A DNA stretch of 38,250 nucleotides from Acidobacteriota bacterium (GTDB lineage: Bacteria > Acidobacteriota > Thermoanaerobaculia > Multivoradales > Multivoraceae). Shown piece after piece: positions 9,042 to 18,065 of the stretch (within the stretch, counting starts at the first letter, position 1; each line of letters opens with the position of its first letter). Both the position numbers and the translations under genes were made by a program. The DNA is taken from assembly GCA_026708285.1 (NCBI GenBank), contig JAPOVF010000364.1, positions 1-38,250 on the forward strand. Direction: 5' to 3'. The notes beneath the pieces are model-generated. The model was given only the letters and a program-made list of their open reading frames with translations, did not search any database and was not told where the DNA came from.

Positions 9042-10409
9042 TCACGCGAACCTGGCTCCCCAGTCGTCCAGCGGCACGAATCGGCCGTCTTCCACGACGG
9101 TGTGGTACACCATCTGGAGTCCCTGGCGCCGGTCGGCACCGAACGAGACCTTCTCGCTGATCCCGAGGTCGAAGTCGCGAACCGAGAACACGGCTTCCTC
9201 CAGTCCCGCCCGGTCAGGGTTCGGGCCGAGCCGCCGGAGGATCTCCGCCAGCAGCTTGGCGTTGAGGAATCCCTCGAGACTGCCGAAGCTGTGCGCGAAG
9301 GGCGCGTACTCCTCCTGGATCAGCTCCTGCGGGACCTGGGGGTCGTACTGCGCCATCAGCTCGCGGTACTCCCTGACCGCCGGAATCGACGTGTCCTCGT
9401 AGCTTGGGACTACCTGGGAGTTGATCAGTAGCCGCGTGTACTTCTCGGTGTCGTCGCGGCCCTCCGTCAGGAGCTTGAGGAGGTTCTCGCTACCCACGAA
9501 GGACAGGTTGGCGATCGGAACGTTCAGCCCGAGATCGACCGCGTCGCGGGCGAAGGCAGCGCACGCCGCGTAGGCTCCGATACAGATCACCGCATCCGGC
9601 GAGACGCCCTGCAGGATCTCCACCTGCTTGCGCATGCTGCCGGTGAACTTCTCCCCGCGGCTGTACGTCGCTTCACCGGCGAGCCTCTCGCCGTGCTTGT
9701 CCAGGGCCGCACGGACTCCTGCCCAGCCGCTGCGACCATAGGCGTCGATCTGGTAGAAGACCGCGATCCGCCGCTTGCCGATGCGCACCAGGTTGTCGAC
9801 GAGGCCGGCCGTCTCCTGATTGTAGGAAGCCCGCAGGTTGAAGGCGAAGTCGCCGTACGGCGGCTCACGCTGCGGCTGAGCGCCGGTAAACGGGAAGAAC
9901 AGGAAGATGCTCTCGTTCTGGAACTTCTTGAGAATCGGCAGCACCCGAGTGACAGTCGGCGTTCCCACATAGCCGAACAGCAGGAACACCTTGTCCTCCA
10001 GCATGAGCCTCATCGTGTTCTGGACGCACGGGTCGGGCTGATACCCGTCGTCGTACAGCTTCATGCTGATCCGGCGGCCCTCGATGCCGCCGTTGTCGTT
10101 CACGTGGTTGAAGTAGGCGGTGGCGCCGCGGTACAGCTCCGCGCCGAGGCCCCTCGAGGGGCCGGAAAAGGCAGCAGAGACACCGAGGACGATCTCACTG
10201 TCGGTCGCACCCCCACTCTCCGTCCGGCCCGAGGCCTCGGTGCCTTCTTCGTCCGATTCCTGTGCGCCCCCGGCTCCGAGGGACGATGTCGTGAACGGCG
10301 CCACGAGCAACGCCGCCAAACCACCCCGCATGAGTGACTTTCTCGTGACCGGAGGGCCCCAGTTCTCGCTGCCGCCGCCGTCCGGTTCGAGACCTTCTTC
10401 CAAGTTCAT
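9042..10409 (-). CDS. ABC-type branched-chain amino acid-like substrate-binding protein (Peripla_BP_6)
   Basis: IVLGVSAAFSGPSRGLGAELYRGATAYFNHVNDNGGIEGRRISMKLYDDGYQPDPCVQNTMRLM... typical Leu/Ile/Val-binding fold signature. Confidence 0.9.
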   Translation of the reverse strand: MNLEEGLEPDGGGSENWGPPVTRKSLMRGGLAALLVAPFTTSSLGAGGAQESDEEGTEASGRTESGGATDSEIVLGVSAAFSGPSRGLGAELYRGATAYFNHVNDNGGIEGRRISMKLYDDGYQPDPCVQNTMRLMLEDKVFLLFGYVGTPTVTRVLPILKKFQNESIFLFFPFTGAQPQREPPYGDFAFNLRASYNQETAGLVDNLVRIGKRRIAVFYQIDAYGRSGWAGVRAALDKHGERLAGEATYSRGEKFTGSMRKQVEILQGVSPDAVICIGAYAACAAFARDAVDLGLNVPIANLSFVGSENLLKLLTEGRDDTEKYTRLLINSQVVPSYEDTSIPAVREYRELMAQYDPQVPQELIQEEYAPFAHSFGSLEGFLNAKLLAEILRRLGPNPDRAGLEEAVFSVRDFDLGISEKVSFGADRRQGLQMVYHTVVEDGRFVPLDDWGARFA

Positions 10410-10479
10410 CGTCTCCCCTCCTGATTGGAGAGGACACTATAACTCCCACGCGTCGTGGATCTTTCGGTCCTCCGGCGGC

Positions 10480-10501
10480 TTTCGGGGCTAGCGCCCCGAA
10501 A
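10480..10501. repeat. Perfect hairpin TTTCGGGGC-TAGC-GCCCCGAAA
   Basis: 9-bp perfect stem with 4-nt spacer, intergenic between the SBP gene (-) and accC (+). Confidence 0.85.
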
Positions 10502-10542
10502 CCCCTCGCAGCTCGGTGTTTCGGCCCATCCCGTCCTCTCCC

Positions 10543-10591
10543 AGGGGCTTGCGCCTCGACTCACACGTAGCGTTCTACGGCGCAAGCCCCT
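10543..10591. repeat. 13-bp inverted repeat AGGGGCTTGCGCC ... GGCGCAAGCCCCT with nested inner hairpin CGTAG-CGTT-CTACG
   Basis: Direct sequence reading; the right arm ends just before a possible SD (AGGA, 10592-10595) upstream of the accC ATG at 10609. Confidence 0.85.
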
Positions 10592-10608
10592 AGGATTTGA
10601 CCCTTGGC

Positions 10609-12143
<1,535 letters not shown>

Positions 12144-12153
<10 letters not shown>

Positions 12154-12644
12154 TCGTCGCCAGCGCGGAGCGTGAAGTCGAAGTCGAGGCGCAGGCTCGG
12201 GAGAACGGCGACTGGACGATCGCCATCGACGGTCGCGAATACCAGGTCGACGCGGCGACCGTCGGACGGCCGGACGTGCTGAGTGTCATCGTCGACGGGC
12301 GCCAGACGACCGCGAGCGTCCGTGCACTCGGCGAGGGCGTCTACGTCGTCAACGGGGCTGAACTGCGCGTGATCGACCCCCGGTCACGGGGCTTGGCCAC
12401 CGCCGCGCAGCAGGCCGAGGACGGCGCGTTCGAGGCCACGGCGTACATGCCCGGCCGCGTCACGGCGGTGCTCGCAGTGGAAGGCGCGGACGTAGCCGCC
12501 GGCCAGGGCATCCTCGTGCTCGAGGCGATGAAGATGGAGAACGAAATCCAGTCGGAGATCGACGGCCGGCTCGAGAAGCTCCTGGTCGAAGTCGGTCAGA
12601 CCGTCGACGGCGGCGATCCGCTGTTCGTGGTCAGCCCGACCTAG
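12144..12644 (+). CDS. Biotin carboxyl carrier protein / biotin attachment domain protein
   Basis: C-terminal VLEAMKMENEIQSEIDGRLEKLLVEVGQTVDGGDPLFVV biotinylation motif. TTG start preceded by GGAGGGG; 10-bp overlap with accC. Confidence 0.92.
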
Positions 12645-13038
12645 GGGTCGCGCCGCCGAGGACCGGAGCGGCAAGACCGCTGACGAAGATCACGGTCGCA
12701 TTCAGGATTCGGGCCACGCTTTCGGCGCCAGCCAAAACCGGCGCGTAGGTCCAGAACAGCCACAGCAGACTCCATGTGACCACGGCGGCCAGCGAGCCGA
12801 GCAGGAACTCCCAGACCGGCGGCGTCCCGGTCGCCGGCGCCGGGGCGAGTCCGAGCCGCGGCCGCACCATGGTGGCCAGCAGGAACAGCGCCGCGAACCA
12901 CAGGCCCGAAACCAGCCCATCCGCGGCTTCGGCGGCCGTCGGTTGCTCGGCAAGATGAAGAGCCGACACGAGCGTCACGGTCGGCAGCGCGAAACCGGCC
13001 CCACGCCAGAGACAGGGGCCCAGGCCGCCGACTTTCAC
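12631..13038 (-). CDS. Small membrane protein (about 4 predicted TM segments), function unknown
   Basis: Hydrophobic segments GLWFAALFLLATMV, VWEFLLGSLAAVVTWSLLWLFW, ILNATVIFVSGLAAPVLGG. GTGA overlap with the upstream dtxR-like gene supports it being real. Confidence 0.65.
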   Translation of the reverse strand: MKVGGLGPCLWRGAGFALPTVTLVSALHLAEQPTAAEAADGLVSGLWFAALFLLATMVRPRLGLAPAPATGTPPVWEFLLGSLAAVVTWSLLWLFWTYAPVLAGAESVARILNATVIFVSGLAAPVLGGATPRSG

Positions 13039-13715
13039 GGCGCCTCCCGTACGAGGACCTTGGACGCGGCCGGAAAGCCCAGGCTGAGCTGTCGGGACCC
13101 CGCAACCACGGCGACGCTGCCCGCGGTCTCGTCCCGCGCAGCGACCTCGACCGACTTGCCCGGCGCCAGACCCTCACGCTCGGCGAAGCGCAGGAACTCG
13201 GCGTCCTGATCGGTGACCCGCACCACCTCGACCGTGCAGTTCAGCGGGCACTTCAGCAGGCTGGGATGATCCACGATCTCGATGTGGCCGTCGGCGCTGG
13301 GGATGGGGTCGCCATGCGGGTCGACCGACGGACGGCCCAGCATCTCGTCCATCCGTTCGATCATCCGCTCCGAGACCGCGTGTTCCAGCAGTTCGGCTTC
13401 GGAGTGGACCTCGCTCCAGTCGAATCCCATCACGCTGACCAGAAACAGCTCGACCAGCCGATGCCGCCTGAGCACGTGCGCCGCAAGCTTGCGGCCCGCG
13501 GGCTCCAGCCGTACACCGCTGTAGGGTTCGTAGGCGATCAGCCCGGACTCGGCCAGCGTCTTCATCATCGCGGTAACCGAGGCCGGCGCCACCTCGAGCA
13601 GGGCCGCGATGCGGCCCATGGGCACGAGATCCCTACCAGCCTGCCGCGCCTCCTGCTCAGCCCGGAAGATGCACTTCAGGTAGTCCTCGACGGTGCTGCT
13701 GGCGCGCATGGTCAT
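13035..13715 (-). CDS. DtxR/MntR-family metal-dependent transcriptional regulator (with FeoA-like C-terminus)
   Basis: MTMRASSTVEDYLKCIFRAEQE..., HTH AALLEVAPASVTAMMKTLAESGLIAYEPYSGVRLEPAGRKLA, metal-site region RHRLVELFLVSVMG..VHSEAELLEHAVSERMIERMD. ATGA overlap with the upstream gene. Confidence 0.9.
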   Translation of the reverse strand: MTMRASSTVEDYLKCIFRAEQEARQAGRDLVPMGRIAALLEVAPASVTAMMKTLAESGLIAYEPYSGVRLEPAGRKLAAHVLRRHRLVELFLVSVMGFDWSEVHSEAELLEHAVSERMIERMDEMLGRPSVDPHGDPIPSADGHIEIVDHPSLLKCPLNCTVEVVRVTDQDAEFLRFAEREGLAPGKSVEVAARDETAGSVAVVAGSRQLSLGFPAASKVLVREAP

Positions 13716-14608
13716 CCCTGTCTGGAGCAGACGAGTGTACCGGCGCCTTCGGCGACTTCGGCCGGATGCCGGAGCACGGACTGAAGCAGACCCGGCTCGC
13801 GGCCGTCGATGATCAGCGACTCGACGTCGCCCCGGGCCAAACGCCAGGCCGTCACCAGCCGATGCTCCATGCCACCCGTCACGTCGATGGCCGCCGAACC
13901 GCCTACCGACGCGGACGCCGCCCCGATGTTCGTCGCGTCGATGCGTGGAATCAGCCGTCCTCCGCCGTCCAGAACGCCGGCCGTAGCACCCAGCCACACT
14001 GCGCGCCGAACGTCGATCCCAAGCGCGGGCAGGCTGCCCGCGAGGAACTCGAACACCGTCTCCGTCGAGACGATCGCCGCGCCGCGCCTGCGGTCGATCG
14101 CCACGTCGCCCATCGTCACCGGCACCAGGCCGAGCCGCAGGGCTTCTGCCAGGGGCGCGGGGGGATCGCCGCACGGCTCTCCATCCTCGGCGACCAGGAA
14201 GCCCGACGGCGGCTGGGAGTACGCGGGCACGCCGGCATCGATCAGACTGGAGACGACGACCCGGTGCAGGGCCTGCGCCGCGGCCTGCGTGCGGGCGATG
14301 CCCATCCGATCGGCCGGGGTCTCTAGCCGCCGGCCGTGAGCGCCTCCCACCAGGCCCGCGGCGCGCGCCTCCGGGTGACCGAAGGAGCCGCTGCCGTGAC
14401 CGACGATCAGCCCGCCACGGGGCCGGCCGGCCGCGATCTCGGCAGCCAGTCGCTCCAGACGCCGCCTCTCGACCGACCGCGGTCTGGCCTTGTCGGTGAT
14501 CAGGCTGCCGCCGAGCTTGACCAGGGTCACGTTCAACCGACCGCGGCTGCCGCTCGTCTCCGGCTGCGATCGTCGGACCATGATCAGAGCTCGGCGCCGC
14601 CACGCCAC
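13712..14608 (-). CDS. Isopentenyl phosphate kinase (archaeal-type IPK, amino acid kinase fold)
   Basis: VTLVKLGGSLITDK, GGLIVGHGSGSFGHPEA, PVTMGDVAIDRRRGAAIVSTE, AIDVTGGMEHRL, SLIIDGREPGLL. Start 14608, or 14581 if non-overlapping. Confidence 0.88.
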   Translation of the reverse strand: MAWRRRALIMVRRSQPETSGSRGRLNVTLVKLGGSLITDKARPRSVERRRLERLAAEIAAGRPRGGLIVGHGSGSFGHPEARAAGLVGGAHGRRLETPADRMGIARTQAAAQALHRVVVSSLIDAGVPAYSQPPSGFLVAEDGEPCGDPPAPLAEALRLGLVPVTMGDVAIDRRRGAAIVSTETVFEFLAGSLPALGIDVRRAVWLGATAGVLDGGGRLIPRIDATNIGAASASVGGSAAIDVTGGMEHRLVTAWRLARGDVESLIIDGREPGLLQSVLRHPAEVAEGAGTLVCSRQG

Positions 14609-15636
14609 ACGGGAGGGCCCCCGGTCCGGTCGCGCACGACGTACTTCACGCTGCCCTGCGCCTCCAGGCGGTCAGCCACCTTCTCTGCGTCCGCCGGCTG
14701 GCAGATCACGTGAACGTTGGCGCCAGCGTCCATCGTCGCGTAGGCGGCCACGCCGTCGGACCGCAAGCAACGGACCGCCGCCAGCACCTCGATCGTCCCA
14801 GGCGTCCAGTAGTAGACCGGCGGCCGGGAGGACATCGCGATGAGGTGCAGGTCGATCCCCTCCTCCTCGACCGCGTCGCCGAGCCCCTTGAAATCGCGGG
14901 CATGGAGCGCGGCGCGGACACGCTCGAGCCTCCCGTCGAGCGCGGCGAGGCGAGGCGCGAAGTACGGACTGCTCTCGGCCCGCCGGTGTCCGTCCCGCGA
15001 CGACACCTTCTTTGCGCCTGTTTCGACGACCGCGATCAGGTCGCAGAGTTCCCACGCCCGCTCGTCCAGGATCTGAACTGCCGCATTGGCGTCCCCGTCC
15101 GGCCACTCGACATAGCCGCCCCAGGCGGAGCGGGCGGCCGACCCCGAACCGCTGCTCCGCGACAGGGCGGAGAGCCTGCGCGGCGCCAGGTCGAACCCCA
15201 TGCAGGCCGTGGCGGCGAGCGTCAGCGCGGTGAAACCGGAGGCCGACGAAGCGATCCCCGCAGCCGTCGGGAACGTGTTGTACGTCGCGATGCGGAAGCC
15301 GCCCGAGTAGGGTGCGGCCGTCCGCCGAGACCAGTCCCGCAGCCGGTCCAGATGGCGCTTCGTGCGCTCGACGAATGCCGGGGGCGGCGCGGCCGGTCGG
15401 CCCGGCCGCCCGCCGGCCGGCTTGTCCAGCCACCAGATCTCGTCCTCCTCGCCTTCGCCGAACGGCGATGCAGAACAGACCGACCGGCACGCATCGAGGG
15501 TCATCGATAACGATCGGTTGAAGGGCACCGGCTCCTCGAGATCGCGGGCACCCCAGTACTTGATGAAGGCGATATTCGACGGCGCCTCCGCGGTCACCGG
15601 ACCCGGCTCGCGCACCGGTTCGATGGGGGATTCCAT
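14584..15636 (-). CDS. Mevalonate (di)phosphate decarboxylase family protein; possibly phosphomevalonate decarboxylase
   Basis: APSNIAFIKYWGARD, NTFPTAAGIASSASGFTALTLAA, SGSGSAARSAWGGYVEW, KKVSSRDG, ATMDAGANVHV (catalytic Asp region). Confidence 0.9.
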   Translation of the reverse strand: MESPIEPVREPGPVTAEAPSNIAFIKYWGARDLEEPVPFNRSLSMTLDACRSVCSASPFGEGEEDEIWWLDKPAGGRPGRPAAPPPAFVERTKRHLDRLRDWSRRTAAPYSGGFRIATYNTFPTAAGIASSASGFTALTLAATACMGFDLAPRRLSALSRSSGSGSAARSAWGGYVEWPDGDANAAVQILDERAWELCDLIAVVETGAKKVSSRDGHRRAESSPYFAPRLAALDGRLERVRAALHARDFKGLGDAVEEEGIDLHLIAMSSRPPVYYWTPGTIEVLAAVRCLRSDGVAAYATMDAGANVHVICQPADAEKVADRLEAQGSVKYVVRDRTGGPPVWRGGAEL

Positions 15637-15689
15637 GATGTGCTGCCGAGCCTACAGCCGCCGTCCAACCGTCCTGGAACGCAGACGGA

Positions 15690-16796
15690 TCAGTCCTCGA
15701 ACCGCAGCCCGTCGCCGCCGATGGGTGCATCGACCGCCACCAGGTCCGACAGGCCTTCGACCGTCCGGGCGTCCCGTCCCCCAAGCATGCACACCAGCGC
15801 GCCCGCCGATTCGCCGTCGAGAGCACCGGCGCCGGAGATCTTGGCAACTCCGCCGGCCGCTTCGACGCGCGCTATGCGCTCCGCGACGGCGGGCGGCACG
15901 ACACCAAGATCGACCAGGGCGCGGTGCGCCGCGGCCACCGACGTCACCGCAACCGGCGGCTGGTCCGTGACGACCGCGACCCGGAAGGACTCGACGGCCG
16001 CGGCGATCCGGTCGAGTACCGCGCCAACCCGCTCGGAATCCTCCTCGTACCGCCGGCGTACGATCGTCACCACGGCGCCTGTGGTCTGGTCGGGAGCGCC
16101 ACTGTCCACGATCCCGATCTCAAGGCGAAGCCAGTCCGGTCGCGGCAGGTCGTCGAACCGCAGGGTACCGCCCGTGCGGCGCACCAGGACGACACCGCCG
16201 CGCAGCACCGTCCCTGTGTCGATGCCGGACGGGAAGCCATGCTGCCGCCGCTCCACCTCCAGGGCAACGTTCTCGACTGCCGCCAGTTCCTGGTCCGCGG
16301 AATCGATGCCGCCCGAAACCGCACGAACGGCGGCGACGACGCCGACCGCGGCAGCCGCCGAACTGCCCAGACCCGCCCCAACGGGAATCGCCGATCGCAG
16401 CCGCAGGTCGAGCGACCGCTCCCGCAACCGGGCCGACGCCGCTGGTGTCAGCGACGCCACCGCCTCCCCGACCGCGATCCGGACCAACGAAGCCTGCTCG
16501 CGATCCGACCGAAAGGGCTCGCAGCCCGCCTCGTACGCCCGCCACCGCCGACGCGCGTCGTCGGTGAACGCCTCCACCTCTTGCCACGCACTCTCCTCCA
16601 GCACGTCGATGTCGGCAAGGTCGAGAGTCACCCGGCCGCGGCCCAGGGGTCGAATCCTCTCTCCCAGAGACGCTTCCACTTCGAGCCGCAGATCGACCGC
16701 AGCCACCACCGCCGGCCGGCCGTACACGGCGGCGTGCTCGCCCATCAGGATCACCTTGCCGGGCACGCTCAGCCGCACCGATCCGGTGTCGGCCAT
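15690..16796 (-). CDS. Mevalonate kinase (GHMP kinase)
   Basis: VPGKVILMGEHAAVYGRPAVVAAVDLR, IPVGAGLGSSAAAAVGV, ERRQHGFPSGIDTGTVLRGG, AKISGAGALDG. Confidence 0.88.
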   Translation of the reverse strand: MADTGSVRLSVPGKVILMGEHAAVYGRPAVVAAVDLRLEVEASLGERIRPLGRGRVTLDLADIDVLEESAWQEVEAFTDDARRRWRAYEAGCEPFRSDREQASLVRIAVGEAVASLTPAASARLRERSLDLRLRSAIPVGAGLGSSAAAAVGVVAAVRAVSGGIDSADQELAAVENVALEVERRQHGFPSGIDTGTVLRGGVVLVRRTGGTLRFDDLPRPDWLRLEIGIVDSGAPDQTTGAVVTIVRRRYEEDSERVGAVLDRIAAAVESFRVAVVTDQPPVAVTSVAAAHRALVDLGVVPPAVAERIARVEAAGGVAKISGAGALDGESAGALVCMLGGRDARTVEGLSDLVAVDAPIGGDGLRFED

Positions 16797-16805
16797 GGGC
16801 GGCGC

Positions 16806-18065
16806 TCAGCCGGCGCTCGCCGCGCTCGAGCGACCGAGCCGCTCGTGGGCGCGCGCCAGGTCGCGCGACGTGAACGCCGCGGTCAAGGACAGTTCGCCGG
16901 CCAGGACGACAGCGCCGACGATCTCGGCCAGTCGCCGTACGGCAGCTCCCGGCCGGTCCGGATCGGGCCGTACGCCCATCACTTCGAGCGCCTCGCGCTG
17001 TGTGTCAAGACCGGTACCGCCGCCGATTGCAGCCAGCGGCACGTCCGGCATGTAGACGGACGCGTAGACCGACCCGTCGTCGCGGGCCTCGAAGGAAGCC
17101 ACGCCCATCGCACCCTCGACGACGTGCGCGAGATCCTGGCCGCAGGCGACGAACACCGCCGCCAGCACGTTGGCGAACTGGGCGTTGAAGGCGAGCGCAC
17201 CGGCCGCGACGGAGCCGAGCAGGTTCTTGCGGTAGGCAACGTCCTGGAGCGCCTTCGCCTCCGACTTGAGCACCTTGCGCACGGTCAGTTCGTCGAGGAC
17301 GACTTCAGCGTGGATCCGCTTGCCGCGGCCGAGCTGGTAGTTGACCGCCGAGGGCTTCTTGTCGACACAGTAGTTGCCGGACAGCGCGACGCACTGGACG
17401 CCGGTTTCCGGTTCGATCAGCTCCGACACCAGGCGGTCGCAGGCGATCGTGACCATGTTCATGCCCATCGCGTCCCCGGTGGCGAAGCGGAAGCGCAGGA
17501 ACACCGTGCTGCCGACGACCGACGGCCGAATCTCCCGAAGCTCCAGGAAGCGGCTCGTCTCGTGCGCCTTGGCGCGGATCCTCTCCTCGTTCGCTTCCAG
17601 CCAGTGGAGCAGCCGCCTGGTGTCTTCGATTCCCGTGGTGCGGAAGACCGGCGCCCGGGTCATGCCCACGTCCTCGACGAAGACGGTGGCACCGCCCGCC
17701 GCCGTGATTGCCCGGCAGCCGCGGTTCACGCTGGCGAGCAGGGCTCCCTCGGTCGTCGCCATCGGCACGCAGACCGTGCCGTCGATCTCACTCCCGCGGA
17801 CGAGAACCGGCCCGGCGACGCCCATCGGCACCTGAGCGGCGCCGATGAAGTTCTCGCAGTTCTGGCTGGACGCGCGTTCATCGTCGAGCGAGTAGCCGCC
17901 GATGGCTCCAAGCGCCCCGCTGCCGCTAGCCAGTTCGAGAGCGCGGCGCCGCACCGCGGCCTTCCCGGCCGCGTCGAGTCCCGGCGGCGGCCGATGGAAA
18001 CCGCGTTCCCCGCCGGCGATCTCGACCGCCGCCGCCTCGAGCTCGGGATCCAGCCGGTCAGCCAT
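16806..18065 (-). CDS. Hydroxymethylglutaryl-CoA reductase (class I-like)
   Basis: ENFIGAAQVPMGVAGP, MATTEGALLASVNRGCRAI, FATGDAMGMNMVT, NYCVDKKPSAVNYQLGRGK, AAIGGGTGLDTQREALEVMG. ATG at 18065 overlaps fni by 8 bp. Confidence 0.95.
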   Translation of the reverse strand: MADRLDPELEAAAVEIAGGERGFHRPPPGLDAAGKAAVRRRALELASGSGALGAIGGYSLDDERASSQNCENFIGAAQVPMGVAGPVLVRGSEIDGTVCVPMATTEGALLASVNRGCRAITAAGGATVFVEDVGMTRAPVFRTTGIEDTRRLLHWLEANEERIRAKAHETSRFLELREIRPSVVGSTVFLRFRFATGDAMGMNMVTIACDRLVSELIEPETGVQCVALSGNYCVDKKPSAVNYQLGRGKRIHAEVVLDELTVRKVLKSEAKALQDVAYRKNLLGSVAAGALAFNAQFANVLAAVFVACGQDLAHVVEGAMGVASFEARDDGSVYASVYMPDVPLAAIGGGTGLDTQREALEVMGVRPDPDRPGAAVRRLAEIVGAVVLAGELSLTAAFTSRDLARAHERLGRSSAASAG

